Made by a program: the position numbers and the translations under genes. Positions 26,517-36,470 of a DNA stretch of 64,000 nucleotides are shown here, piece after piece. Origin of the DNA: Ensifer sp. Root278. GTDB taxonomy: Bacteria > Pseudomonadota > Alphaproteobacteria > Rhizobiales > Rhizobiaceae. Positions within the stretch are counted from its first letter, which is position 1. The number at the start of each line of letters is the position of its first letter. Under the pieces are notes generated by a model. The model had not been told where the DNA came from, did not search any database, and saw only the letters and a list, made by a program, of their open reading frames with translations. The stretch covers positions 1 through 64,000 of the forward strand of contig NZ_LMJJ01000013.1 of NCBI RefSeq assembly GCF_001429285.1, given 5' to 3'.

Positions 26517-27821
26517 ATGACTGCGCACTTGGGTAATCGTTTACGCAATGCACTCTGCGCCGCCACCGCGCTTTTGGGGAGCGGCGGTATTGCCGACGCA
26601 AAAACCGTCGTTCATGTCATGCACCAGGGCGATCCGGGCTGGGTGAAGGCCTATGGCGATGTCGCCAAGCGCTTCGAGGACGCCAATCCGGATGTCGACA
26701 TCGAACTGATCTACGCGCCGCACGACGCCTATAACGAGAAGTTCAGCGCCGCCGTCATGGCCAAGCAGTTGCCGGACGTGATGGAACTCGACGCACCGTT
26801 CCTCGCCAACTACGTCTGGTCCGGATACCTGCAGCCGATCAAGCCGCTCGTCGATAAGGATGTCCTTGACGACATGACCGGCTCGAACATCGCCCAGGGC
26901 ACTTATCCGATCGATAAGGACCTCTATGCGATCGGACTCACCGACTCCTCGGTCGTCCTCTACGGCAACAAGAAATATCTCGAAGCCATCGGCGCACGCA
27001 TTCCGAAATCCGTCGACGACGCTTGGACGCGCGAGGAATTCGAAGGATATCTCGAAAAGCTCTCCAAGCTCGAAGGCGTGAAGTGGCCGATCGACACGTT
27101 CCGCGGCTACGGCATCAAGACCGAGTGGATCACCTATGCCTATGGCCCGCTGCTCGAAAGTGCTGGCTGTGATCTGATCGACCGCAAGGCGTGGAAGGCG
27201 AGCGGTACGCTCGACAGCGAAGCCTGCGTCAAGGCGCTGACCATGATGCAGACGTGGGTAAAGAACGGCTGGGTCGTTCCGACGTCGTCGGGTACCAACC
27301 AGTTTTATGCCGAAGGCCAGCCGGCAGCACTCGCCATGGGCGGGCACTGGTTCTATGCGGAAGCCGCCGCCGCGATGAAGGACAATATCGTCGTCATGCC
27401 GCTGCCAAAGATCGGTAAGAAGGGCGTCAGCCCGAACGGCACCTGGATCTGGGGCATCTCGGCGACCTCCGAAAATCCTGAGGCCGCGGGCAAGTTCCTG
27501 AGCTTCCTTCTGAAGGACAAGGACTATCGCGACTACGCCAAGACCCAGTCGGCCTATCCGGGCCTGAAGAGCTTTGCAGCGGAATCCCCGCTCTACGCTG
27601 AAGGCGGACCGCTTGCTGTCGCCTTCGAACAGGCCTCGAAGTCCGCGGTCGCCCGTCCGCCGCACCCGGCCTATCCGACGATTACCTCGGCCTTCATGCA
27701 GGCGGTCGACAAGATCTTCAACGGCGGCGACGCACAGGAAGCCCTGACGGCCGCCGCCAGGAAGATCGACCAGGACATCGAGGACAACGCCGGCTATCCG
27801 CCGTTCGACGAACAGCAATAA
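26517..27821 (+). CDS. Sugar ABC transporter substrate-binding protein (family 1)
   Basis: 434 residues with a signal peptide ending near GIADA and the usual family-1 layout (VHVMHQGDPGW, later a WGISATSENPEAAG block). AGGAGG precedes the ATG. With two permeases, a GH32 enzyme and an MsmX/UgpC-type ATPase it forms one operon. The ligand is probably a fructose-containing oligosaccharide or sucrose, inferred from GH32. The operator-like sequence at 26530 lies inside codons 5-11. Confidence 0.9.
   Translation: MTAHLGNRLRNALCAATALLGSGGIADAKTVVHVMHQGDPGWVKAYGDVAKRFEDANPDVDIELIYAPHDAYNEKFSAAVMAKQLPDVMELDAPFLANYVWSGYLQPIKPLVDKDVLDDMTGSNIAQGTYPIDKDLYAIGLTDSSVVLYGNKKYLEAIGARIPKSVDDAWTREEFEGYLEKLSKLEGVKWPIDTFRGYGIKTEWITYAYGPLLESAGCDLIDRKAWKASGTLDSEACVKALTMMQTWVKNGWVVPTSSGTNQFYAEGQPAALAMGGHWFYAEAAAAMKDNIVVMPLPKIGKKGVSPNGTWIWGISATSENPEAAGKFLSFLLKDKDYRDYAKTQSAYPGLKSFAAESPLYAEGGPLAVAFEQASKSAVARPPHPAYPTITSAFMQAVDKIFNGGDAQEALTAAARKIDQDIEDNAGYPPFDEQQ
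26530..26547. promoter_or_regulatory. Operator-like sequence inside the binding-protein gene
   Basis: TGGGTAATCGTTTACGCA shares its first ten bases with the operator at 25449 and has a LacI-like CG centre. It lies in codons 5-11, which would allow roadblock repression or a loop of about 1080 bases with the upstream site. It could be chance in a signal-peptide region. Confidence 0.4.
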
Positions 27822-27893
27822 GGCGTTATCGCTGGGCCGTCACTCTGACCGGCCCTGCGCCATCTCGGGAGGATGAGCGATGAGGAGGAGACC

Positions 27894-28826
27894 ATGACTT
27901 TGCAACAGACGTCTGCGCCGGCCATTCCGCGCGTCGGCAGGCGACGTGACCGGCAGCGATTTTGGCAGGAAGTCGCGATGATCGCGCCCGCCGTGCTGCT
28001 GCTCGCCATCTTCCTGATCACGCCGTTCCTTCTGTCCTTCTGGACGGCGATGACCAACCAGCCGCTCGTACCGCGCCCGACGCCGGTGCGCTTCGTCGGC
28101 CTCCTGAACTTTCAGCGCGTCTTTACCGATCCGCTGTTCTGGACGTCGCTGTGGAACGTCACGCGCTTCACGGTCTGGGTGCTCCCGGTCCAGTGCGGTC
28201 TGGCCTTCCTGACGGCGCTGCTGCTCCACCAGAAGCTGCCGATACGCAATCTTCTGCGCGGCATGTTCTTCCTGCCGGCGATCACCTCCATGGTTGTCGT
28301 CTGCGTGATCTGGGGCACGCTGTTTCAGTATCCGAGCGGTCCGCTCAATCAGATCGTCGGCTTCTTGTCCGCTGGAATGATCCAGCCGATCGATTGGCTC
28401 GGCGACCCGAACTGGGCGATGTTCTCGATCGTGCTGCTGTCGGCCTGGCAGGCCTATGGCTTCCAGATGATCATCTACCTTGCCGGCCTGCAGGGCATTC
28501 CGGAAGAGCTTTACGACGCCGCCCGCATCGATGGGGCAAGCGCGCTGCGCCGCTTCTGGCACGTGACCATGCCGGGCCTGCGTCCCACCCATGTCTTCGT
28601 GCTGGTCATCACGACGATCCAGGCTTTCAAGCTCTACACCCAAGTTGCAATCCTCACCCAGGGCGGGCCGAAGGAAAGCACGGAGACCGTGGTGCACTAC
28701 ATGGTGCGCGCCGGTTTCGAGGAACAGAAGCTCGGATATGCCTCTGCCGTCTCCGTCATTCTCTTCGTCATCGTTCTTCTGATCGCGCTTCTCCAGCGCA
28801 AACTCCTGAGGCGCTTCGATGTCTGA
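27894..28826 (+). CDS. Sugar ABC transporter permease (MalF-type)
   Basis: 310 residues with six hydrophobic segments and the EAA-type loop EELYDAARIDGASALRRFWH. I chose the ATG at 27894 because AGGAGG sits about 5 bases upstream; the ATG at 27873 has its purine run directly adjacent, too close to work. It overlaps the next gene by 8 bases. Confidence 0.9.
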   Translation: MTLQQTSAPAIPRVGRRRDRQRFWQEVAMIAPAVLLLAIFLITPFLLSFWTAMTNQPLVPRPTPVRFVGLLNFQRVFTDPLFWTSLWNVTRFTVWVLPVQCGLAFLTALLLHQKLPIRNLLRGMFFLPAITSMVVVCVIWGTLFQYPSGPLNQIVGFLSAGMIQPIDWLGDPNWAMFSIVLLSAWQAYGFQMIIYLAGLQGIPEELYDAARIDGASALRRFWHVTMPGLRPTHVFVLVITTIQAFKLYTQVAILTQGGPKESTETVVHYMVRAGFEEQKLGYASAVSVILFVIVLLIALLQRKLLRRFDV

Positions 28827-29712
28827 TCTCGTGCTCAACCAGCCCGCCCCGCTGGCCATATCCCGGGGCAACAGCAAGACGGGCCTGCGGGCCGTCCAGA
28901 CCGTCTGCATCTTCATTGTTGCTCTGGTGATGATTTCGCCACTCTTCATGCTGCTCATTGCCAGCCTCAAGGACGACCGCTTCCGCATCCTTGCGGACAT
29001 GGGCAGCTTCCGCGCCTTCTGGGTGAGCGACCCGACGCTCTCGAACTACAGGGAGATCGCCAATTTCTCCGGCGAGCTTGCCTATGGCCGCTACCTGTTC
29101 AATTCGCTGGTGATCCTCGTTGTCACCGTCGTGTCGGGACTGATCATCAACTCCATGGCAGGCTTTGTGCTCGCCTGGGGCTCGCTGCGCGGCAAGGCGG
29201 TCCTGCTTGCGCTCGTCGTTGCGCTCTATGTCATCCCGCAGGAAAGCATCATCATGCCGCTCGTCGTCATGATGTCGCGGGCAGGGCTGACGGACACCTT
29301 TGCCGTCCAGATCCTGCCCTGGGTAGCAAGCCCGCTCTATGTCTTCCTCTTCTACCAGTTCTTCGCGCAACTGCCGAAGGAACTCTATGAAGCGGCGGAA
29401 ATGGACGGAGCCTCGGCCTTTCGCATCTACCGTTCGATCTACATGCCGCTCAGCCTGCCGGCGCTCGCAACGGTGTCGATCCTCATGGGGATCGAGAGCT
29501 GGAACCAGTATCTCTGGCCGACACTCGTAACGCAGACCGACCATGCAAGGCCGATCTCGGTCGCAATTGCCACCTTCTTTGGACAGGACAGCATCTACTG
29601 GGACCGCGCCATGGCCGCGTCCGTCCTGATGATGATCCCCGTCCTCATTCTCTACCTCGCCTTCCAGCGCTGGTTCGTAAGCTCGTTCGTCGGCTCCGCC
29701 GTGAAAGGTTGA
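28819..29712 (+). CDS. Sugar ABC transporter permease (MalG-type)
   Basis: 297 residues with six membrane segments and the EAA loop KELYEAAEMDGASAFRIYRS in the second half. It overlaps the MalF-type gene by 8 bases and ends 2 bases before the GH32 gene. It forms the second half of the importer channel. Confidence 0.9.
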   Translation: MSDLVLNQPAPLAISRGNSKTGLRAVQTVCIFIVALVMISPLFMLLIASLKDDRFRILADMGSFRAFWVSDPTLSNYREIANFSGELAYGRYLFNSLVILVVTVVSGLIINSMAGFVLAWGSLRGKAVLLALVVALYVIPQESIIMPLVVMMSRAGLTDTFAVQILPWVASPLYVFLFYQFFAQLPKELYEAAEMDGASAFRIYRSIYMPLSLPALATVSILMGIESWNQYLWPTLVTQTDHARPISVAIATFFGQDSIYWDRAMAASVLMMIPVLILYLAFQRWFVSSFVGSAVKG

Positions 29713-29714
29713 CT

Positions 29715-31421
29715 ATGACTTCCCAAACAAAACTCGCGAGCCCCGCGCTTGAAATCATTGAGGCCGCGTTTGCCGCCGGCACGGTGCTGCATCTCTGGAT
29801 CAAGGCGCGCGAAACTGGCGGCAAGGCGAAGCTCTTCGTGAGTGTCGAGCGCAATGACATCGCCGATCCGTCCACGCGCCGCACCGAGGAGTTCGAATTC
29901 TTCGCGGTGACGCTCGGGACCGGTGGCCACACTGTACTTGCCTATGATGCGGAAACGACCGCGCTCTCAGTGGTCTACGCATTCCATCCGCAGACGGTGC
30001 TGGAGGAGGGGATCCGCGTGTTGCACCACGACATGCGTACCGCACCGCCTCAGGTGCCGGCCGGCTACCACTTCCGGCCGCCCTTCGGCTGGATGAACGA
30101 CCCGAACGGTTTCGGCCGTTTCGCCGGCCGCGGCCATCTCTTCTACCAGCACTATCCGCACGGTTTGCGCTGGAACACCATGCATTGGGGACACGCCGTC
30201 TCGACAGATCTGATCCACTGGACGCACCTGCCGATGTTCCTCTTTCCGGCGGATCATCTGTCCGAAAGGGACGACGGCCGCGGCGGCGCCTTTTCCGGCT
30301 CGGCCATCCCCATTTCCGGACCTGAGGGGGAGGAGATCCGCGTCTTCTATACCGAACACGTTCGCGATCGGCAGCCGGAAGAGCAGATCCAGCTCTCCGC
30401 CCTCAGCCGCGACGGCATCGTCGCCGGTGCATCCGAGGTGGTTCTGCCGGTCCGTCCGGAAGGCTTGAACCTCACCACCGACTTCCGGGATCCCTACGTC
30501 TTCAGGGGCCCGGACGGCCGCTGGAAGATGCTGCTCGGCAGCCGCGACAGGTCGGGCGGCGTCGTTCTGCTCTATGAGACGACGGATCGACAAGGCGCTG
30601 CCGGCTGGACCTTCCTCGGCATCATTCATCGCGAGGACCGTTTCGGTATGACCGCAGCGGAATGCCCCTGCATGGTGCCGCTCGGTGGGAAGGCGGACGA
30701 TCCGGATACCCGTTGGGCGCTGATCTTCGGCCTGCTGACCAGCCGCGATCCCGCAACCGGCCGGCGTAACCTGACGTCGGTTACCGTCGGCCGCTTTGAC
30801 GGCCGCAAATTCCTGGCCGAGTTCGAGCAGGAGCTGGATTTCGGTTCCGACGCCTATGCCTTCCAGGCTTTCGTCGACGGCGACGAGCCGGTTGGCATCG
30901 CTTGGCTCGCCAACTGGACGGACTTTTCCAAGAAAGACGACTTCCCGACCGCAATGACGCTGCCGCGTCGTGTGCTTCTCGACGGAGATGCCGTTCTGAC
31001 GCCACCGAGCGTCGCAGCGGAAAGCCTCCGCCACATGCTGCTCGACGAAGCGGCGCTCGCTGCCGGCGAGACGGTTCCGCTTGAAAGCGGCGCGGTCGAG
31101 ATCGTACTCTCGCTGCCCAAGCCCGGCGCTTCGTTTGAACTCGCCTTCGATCACCCGGACGTCAAGCTCGGCGTGAAGCTTGATGGCGACGGCCTGGCGA
31201 TCCTCTTTGATGCCGGCACTGGCAAAGAGCCGCCGCGATACCTCGCATCCGGCGCCAAGCCTTCGGAGCTGCGCATCTTTCTCGACGCAGGTTCCATCGA
31301 GGTGTTCGCCGACAACGGCCGCTGGACCGGCACCAAGCGCATTCCGGGATTTTCCGCCGCTCGTTCGGCGACGCTAACCGGTGCCGCCGCCAGTGCAAAA
31401 ATCTGGCAACTCAAGCTTTAA
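29715..31421 (+). CDS. Glycoside hydrolase family 32 (beta-fructosidase)
   Basis: 568 residues. All three GH32 signatures are present: WMNDPNG (126-132, D129 nucleophile), RDP (258-260, transition-state stabiliser) and ECP (316-318, E316 acid/base), followed by a C-terminal beta-sandwich. About 120 residues precede the first signature, far more than the 20-40 usual for bacterial invertases; no signal peptide is visible, so it acts in the cytoplasm on imported sucrose, inulin- or levan-type oligosaccharides. The ATG at 29715 has AAAGG upstream; a TTG two codons earlier is possible. Confidence 0.93.
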   Translation: MTSQTKLASPALEIIEAAFAAGTVLHLWIKARETGGKAKLFVSVERNDIADPSTRRTEEFEFFAVTLGTGGHTVLAYDAETTALSVVYAFHPQTVLEEGIRVLHHDMRTAPPQVPAGYHFRPPFGWMNDPNGFGRFAGRGHLFYQHYPHGLRWNTMHWGHAVSTDLIHWTHLPMFLFPADHLSERDDGRGGAFSGSAIPISGPEGEEIRVFYTEHVRDRQPEEQIQLSALSRDGIVAGASEVVLPVRPEGLNLTTDFRDPYVFRGPDGRWKMLLGSRDRSGGVVLLYETTDRQGAAGWTFLGIIHREDRFGMTAAECPCMVPLGGKADDPDTRWALIFGLLTSRDPATGRRNLTSVTVGRFDGRKFLAEFEQELDFGSDAYAFQAFVDGDEPVGIAWLANWTDFSKKDDFPTAMTLPRRVLLDGDAVLTPPSVAAESLRHMLLDEAALAAGETVPLESGAVEIVLSLPKPGASFELAFDHPDVKLGVKLDGDGLAILFDAGTGKEPPRYLASGAKPSELRIFLDAGSIEVFADNGRWTGTKRIPGFSAARSATLTGAAASAKIWQLKL

Positions 31422-31433
31422 GGGAGGAAGACA

Positions 31434-32480
<1,047 letters not shown>

Positions 32481-32631
32481 AACGGCATGCATGTCGCGAG
32501 AGGCCGTTGACCCATTCGGGCAGAGACACGCCATCCGCCAAGCTCCTTTGGAGCGTATAAGGAGGCCGAGATCGATGCGGCGGCGGACGTTGGTTCGGAA
32601 TCATTGCTCCGCTCCAATGGCCCGTGTGACG

Positions 32632-32943
32632 TCACCAAAGGACCGACGACGCCTCGACGAACAACCCGTCGAGCACCTGGTTCAGTGTGCCGGTAATGAC
32701 CTCTAGCTCTACGTAGGTAGCGAGGACTACCGCTGCCAGCATGGACAAGGCCGATCCGATTTCGATCGCTGGCATGCGTTCGCGAGGAAGGGATATCGTA
32801 GCGCTCTCAGGAGTGGCGACGAACAGGTGATCGGCATCATGCCGGTTGTCGTTGGCTGCGCGAAGGAGACGAGACGGGCGAAAACGCTTATGTCCGCTCT
32901 TATCGCATAGGCTGAGGTATCTTTCGCAGGGTGAAGTGGGCAT
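32632..32943 (-). CDS. Hypothetical small protein (doubtful)
   Basis: An open frame of about 103 residues on the minus strand. It contains an AANDNR segment, which is frequent in short rhizobial proteins, and one possible membrane helix near ALSMLAAVVLATYVEL. I recognise no domain and see no good ribosome site. The region from 32481 to 33172 otherwise holds only scattered short frames and may be decayed sequence next to the insertion element. Confidence 0.3.
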   Translation of the reverse strand: MPTSPCERYLSLCDKSGHKRFRPSRLLRAANDNRHDADHLFVATPESATISLPRERMPAIEIGSALSMLAAVVLATYVELEVITGTLNQVLDGLFVEASSVLW

Positions 32944-33172
32944 CGGAAACGTCCATGACCGAACCAGAGTTGGATTACATTGTAGGCGACTCAACTGCAT
33001 CGACCGTTCCCGGGGTAACTGTTGCGCTGAGGTTTGCGTCGCGCCCGCGTTTCGCGGGAGGCCGGGTCAAGCGCGGCGAGGCAAGGATCAGCCGCAATCC
33101 ATGTTTTCCGGCATATCCGATAGTTCCATAATGTATGTTATGTGATCCTTGTGTGTAGCCGCAAAGTTAAAG

Positions 33173-33203
33173 TGTCCTGTTTCTGCAAAGTAAGAATGTC
33201 ACT
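33173..33203 (+). repeat. Left inverted repeat of the ISNCY/IS1202-type element
   Basis: It starts TGTCCTGTTT and contains GCAAAGTAAGAATGTCACT, matching the reverse complement of the right end at 19 of about 21 inner positions. A related motif (GCAAAGTTAAAG) directly precedes it. Confidence 0.7.
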
Positions 33204-33236
33204 CTCCCCGGGTTTTGATGACCTGGGAGATTGCGG

Positions 33237-34589
33237 ATGGGATTGATTGCGATGAGCGAGCGTGACCTGCAGCGGATCGAGATTTTGTCGAAAGTGACCG
33301 CCGGGCGGATGACGTTGGCGTCGGCGGCGCGCGTGCTTGAGCTGAGCACCCGCCAGGTGCGTCGGTTGCTGGAGCGGATCAACACCGGCGGTGCGGCTTC
33401 GATCCGTGCGGTGACGGTCGTTCGCGAACGCTATGTGGACTTTGGTCCGACGCTGGCGGCCGAGAAGCTTGCCGAGCGTGATGGTCTGACGGTGTCGCGC
33501 GAGACCCTGCGCCAATGGATGTCTGAGGCCGGCCTGTGGCTGTCGCGCAAGCAGCGGCGGACGTTTCATCAGCCACGCTTGCGGCGCGAGGCCTACGGTG
33601 AACTGGTGCAAATCGATGGATCCGAGCATCGCTGGTTCGAGGATCGCGGTGACCCATGTTCATTGCTGGTGTTCATCGATGATGCGACCGGCAAGCTGAT
33701 GCAGTTGCGGTTTGTACGCTCGGAAAGTGCGTTCAGCTATTTCGAGGCGCTCGAGCTCTATCTGAAGGCGCATGGGGCTCCCGTCGCCTTCTATTCCGAC
33801 AAGCATTCAGTGTTTCGGGTTGCGAAGAAGGATGCCAAGGGCGGTCAGGGCATGACCCAGTTCGGGCGTGCACTTTGCGAGCTAAACATCGAGATTCTTT
33901 GCGCAAACTCGAGCCAAGCCAAGGGCCGGGTCGAGCGGATGAACCGGACGCTACAGGACCGGTTGATCAAGGATCTGCGCCTGGAGGGCATCTGCGGCAT
34001 GGACGACGGCAACGCTTTCCTGCCTCGGTTCATGGAGCGCTATAACCGCCAGTTTGCCATTACCCCTGCCCGATCTGATGATCTGCATCGGCCGCTGAAC
34101 CTTGCCCCGGATCGGCTGCGCGACGTCCTGTGCAAACGTGAGCAGCGCTATGTCGGATCGCAGCTGACGTTTTCGTTCGAGCGCCAGCGGATCATGCTGG
34201 AGGAGACCGCGGTGACGCGCGGGCTGGTCGGTCGCTATGTCGAGACCTACGCGCTTGCCGACGGCAGGCTGGATGTGCGCTGGAAGGGGCATTCCCTAAC
34301 CTACCGGGTGTTCGACAAGGACCAGCGGGTGACGCATGCGGCGATCACCGAGAACAAGCGGCTCGGTGATGTCCTGGCCTACATCAAGGAGCGTCAGGAG
34401 CAGCAGACGAAGCCGGCCTTAAAGACGAACAGCGAGAAGATTGGCTACAAACCGCGGGGCCGCAAGCCGGGCAAGCGGACGGATTTCATGACCGATCCAG
34501 CGGTCATTGCTCGGCGGCGACAGGCGCTTTCCCAGCGAAGTGCGGTGGAGCAAGGGCAACCCTACCCGGCACAGTTCAATGGAGAATAA
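33237..34589 (+). CDS. ISNCY-family (IS1202-like) DDE transposase
   Basis: 450 residues: an N-terminal helix-turn-helix (ASAARVLELSTRQVRRLLER), then an integrase-like core with D in QIDGSEHRW, D in FYSDKHSVF and E in KGRVERMNR. Length matches intact members of the group. CTGGGAG lies 7 bases before the ATG at 33237. The last 14 bases overlap the end of the convergent gene. It looks complete and potentially active. Confidence 0.9.
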   Translation: MGLIAMSERDLQRIEILSKVTAGRMTLASAARVLELSTRQVRRLLERINTGGAASIRAVTVVRERYVDFGPTLAAEKLAERDGLTVSRETLRQWMSEAGLWLSRKQRRTFHQPRLRREAYGELVQIDGSEHRWFEDRGDPCSLLVFIDDATGKLMQLRFVRSESAFSYFEALELYLKAHGAPVAFYSDKHSVFRVAKKDAKGGQGMTQFGRALCELNIEILCANSSQAKGRVERMNRTLQDRLIKDLRLEGICGMDDGNAFLPRFMERYNRQFAITPARSDDLHRPLNLAPDRLRDVLCKREQRYVGSQLTFSFERQRIMLEETAVTRGLVGRYVETYALADGRLDVRWKGHSLTYRVFDKDQRVTHAAITENKRLGDVLAYIKERQEQQTKPALKTNSEKIGYKPRGRKPGKRTDFMTDPAVIARRRQALSQRSAVEQGQPYPAQFNGE

Positions 34590-35313
34590 ACTCGGACTGC
34601 ATGTCCGATTCCAGCTTTAAACATGCAGGCCACAAGGGTGTCTTGTGGTAAGTTCCGCGCTGCCAAATGGTCAGTCCCTCGCGCTCTTCGTGCAGCAATC
34701 CCAGCCAGCACAGCGGGCGAATGATATCGTAGCGGAGCGCCGACCGTTCCGCCCAGGTTTCGACAGTCATTTCTGCTGGCTCGGGGTACGATTCGCTCGG
34801 GTATAGCTCGTTCGCCAGGTCGTCCAACGAACAGCCCGTTTCTGCTTTCATATTGATAAGATTGAGAAAGACGTGCCACCAACGCATCCGATTACGGACA
34901 GCCTCCTGCGTCTGCCCGTAGTGGATATAAGCATAAAGATAATCCGTCGCGATCAGATCGAAGAAGGCCTGCGGTCTCGCCAGAAAGTCTCGGCCGCGTT
35001 GGGTTGGTACCAGTACGTCCTTTCGCCGCCGAAGAAGCCGCAAGTACTTGAGCATGTCACGCACGACCAAAAGCGGCGGCATATCGGCTTCGTTGAGAAC
35101 CTTGTTGATGCTGTATAAGTCGTCCGACGTGTAGCCGGGCCAATCGAAGTGAACAGCGGCCCAGTGGACGAACTTGCGGTTCATCGCCCCCGACGCGGTC
35201 AGACCGATGCCTCCCTGGGTCTCTGCGTAGGAAACCGTCATGGCCATGCCGCGAAGCAGTGGCGACAAAGCGGCTACATCGACGTCACCCATCAGCCTGA
35301 TTTCCGGAAGCAT
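34576..35313 (-). CDS. Hypothetical protein, possible IS passenger
   Basis: 245 residues from the ATG at 35313 (a GTG at 35334 is possible). I do not recognise the family. It is rich in tryptophan and aromatic residues (WAAVHFDWPGYTSDDLY, MRWWHVFLNL), with no signal peptide or obvious membrane helix, and its C-terminal half may be helical or winged-helix-like. It lies within the inverted repeats of the insertion sequence and its 3' end overlaps the transposase 3' end by 14 bases. It may be a passenger gene or a captured host gene, possibly missing its N-terminus. Confidence 0.6.
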   Translation of the reverse strand: MLPEIRLMGDVDVAALSPLLRGMAMTVSYAETQGGIGLTASGAMNRKFVHWAAVHFDWPGYTSDDLYSINKVLNEADMPPLLVVRDMLKYLRLLRRRKDVLVPTQRGRDFLARPQAFFDLIATDYLYAYIHYGQTQEAVRNRMRWWHVFLNLINMKAETGCSLDDLANELYPSESYPEPAEMTVETWAERSALRYDIIRPLCWLGLLHEEREGLTIWQRGTYHKTPLWPACLKLESDMQSEFILH

Positions 35314-35489
35314 CGCGAGATCCTGGCCCTGCACGTTCAGCTGCCAGCAACATCTACCAGGAACGCATTAATTGAAACTGAGAAAGCTAAAGCCGAAGGG
35401 GTGCCCTACGCCCGCCCCCTCCCTTCCCTTGCAACCCGGCCCAGCCGGTCCGGTCGGGGGCTTGCCTCAGCGCCAGTGGAGATGTCGGC

Positions 35490-35508
35490 TGTCGCATTTC
35501 TAAATGGC
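35490..35508 (+). repeat. IS-end-like motif TGTCGCATTTCTAAATGGC
   Basis: This 19-base motif is repeated in inverted orientation at 35586 and 35611 (as TGTCGCATCTCTAA plus AATGCC or CTGGC). Arrays of such motifs are typical of IS21-family ends. No transposase of that family is present, so this may be a leftover of an older element. Confidence 0.5.
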
Positions 35509-35523
35509 TGAAGACGTATCCAA

Positions 35524-35555
35524 AGTGACATTTTAACTTTGCGCCAAAGCGGACA
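35524..35555 (-). repeat. Right inverted repeat of the ISNCY/IS1202-type element
   Basis: Read inward on the minus strand it begins TGTCCGCTTT and contains GCAAAGTTAAAATGTCACT, closely matching the left end at 33173. Confidence 0.7.
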
Positions 35556-35585
35556 GTTCAACCTGGCCGCCACATGGTCTGTAGC

Positions 35586-35629
35586 GGCATTTTAGAGATG
35601 CGACACATAGGCCAGTTAGAGATGCGACA
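35586..35629 (-). repeat. Two tandem IS-end-like motifs outside the ISNCY element
   Basis: On the minus strand, TGTCGCATCTCTAACTGGC (35629-35611) and TGTCGCATCTCTAAAATGCC (35605-35586) follow each other with a 5-base gap. They are inverted relative to the copy at 35490. They look like the terminal repeats of a lost second element. Confidence 0.5.
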
Positions 35630-35702
35630 GTCGTCGCCCCGTTCTCCCTCTTGTCCTCGCCGCTAACAGCACGTCGACAAGATTGCCTCGCCGCGAGCGT
35701 CC

Positions 35703-36401
35703 TCACTGTTTCGGGGTCAGGCCATCGAGAAGGAAATCGAGGCCCTTCCTGAAGGTGCCGTCCCAATCGTTGTCCAGCAACAGCCGCGAGCGCTCGATCG
35801 TCGGATAGCGTTCACTGAGCTGCGTAAGGCGCTGCTGCGCGGCCGCTTTGTCTTCGTCCGATCGGTCGAAGCTCGCGAGCGTGACGGTGGCGCCCAGGAC
35901 ATGGTTCCAAAGCGACCAGATTGTCACGTTTAGATCCGCGTCTGCGACACCGGCTCTGGACAAGGCCGTGCCGAGCAGCTCCAGACGGCCGAGGACGTTT
36001 GCGCCAAGTGCCCGGCTCGGCAAAAGCAATGCCGACCAAGGATGACGCAGCATGCTGGCGCGCCAGTCTTCGAGCATATGGACGACTTCTGAACGCCAGT
36101 CCTGGGACTCACCTGTTTGCCAAGGGCCGCGATATTCGAGCACCGAGTCGAGCGCGAGATCGAAGACATCCTCCTTTGTGTCGACGTGCCAATAGAGGCT
36201 CATCACCCCCGAGCCGCAGCGATCGGCCAGCCGACGCATCGTCAACCCGTCGACGCCTTCAGCGTCAAGCAGTTCCACCGCGGTCGTTACGATACGTTCT
36301 AGAGAGAGCGAGGCGTCGCTACGCGGTTCCTGCCCGGGTTGGCGTTTCACATTTGCCCGTGGTGATCGTTTCGTCCGCGTGCCGCTACTTTTGGCCGCCA
36401 T
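35703..36401 (-). CDS. TetR-family transcriptional regulator
   Basis: 232 residues from the ATG at 36401, with a basic N-terminal tail, a TetR helix-turn-helix (about residues 35-80, LTMRRLADRCGSGVMSLYWH) and a C-terminal domain resembling the tetracycline-repressor type. An open extension to 36518 would run through the operator palindrome and is unlikely. It diverges from the RidA gene; the perfect palindrome at 36471-36516 between them is its probable operator. The ligand is unknown. Confidence 0.9.
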   Translation of the reverse strand: MAAKSSGTRTKRSPRANVKRQPGQEPRSDASLSLERIVTTAVELLDAEGVDGLTMRRLADRCGSGVMSLYWHVDTKEDVFDLALDSVLEYRGPWQTGESQDWRSEVVHMLEDWRASMLRHPWSALLLPSRALGANVLGRLELLGTALSRAGVADADLNVTIWSLWNHVLGATVTLASFDRSDEDKAAAQQRLTQLSERYPTIERSRLLLDNDWDGTFRKGLDFLLDGLTPKQ

Positions 36402-36470
36402 TCCGTCTTCCTCGTCAATCAGTCCATCGAATTTGGCCGGAAACACGATGAATGTCGACCCTCGCCCGTT

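Larger units (their letters stand above)
33173..35555 (+). mobile_element. ISNCY/IS1202-type insertion sequence with an extra gene
   Basis: The 2.38-kb interval is bounded by imperfect inverted repeats of about 31-32 bases (TGTCC outermost, GCAAAGT and AATGTCACT inside). It contains a full-length DDE transposase (33237-34589) and a second, convergent gene (34576-35313). The immediate flanks show no convincing direct repeat. The left end has an extra, outward copy of the GCAAAGTTAAAG motif. Confidence 0.7.

Noticed and set aside
26541-27818. A 425-codon open frame antisense to the sugar-binding protein gene
   Set aside because: It mirrors the sense gene exactly in extent and has no recognisable protein features.
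32931-33131. Short plus-strand open frame before the insertion sequence
   Set aside because: No ribosome site, no similarity to a domain, and low-complexity arginine-rich product.
34560-34600. Possible right end of the insertion sequence directly after the transposase gene
   Set aside because: No match to the left inverted repeat is present there; the good match is at 35524-35555.
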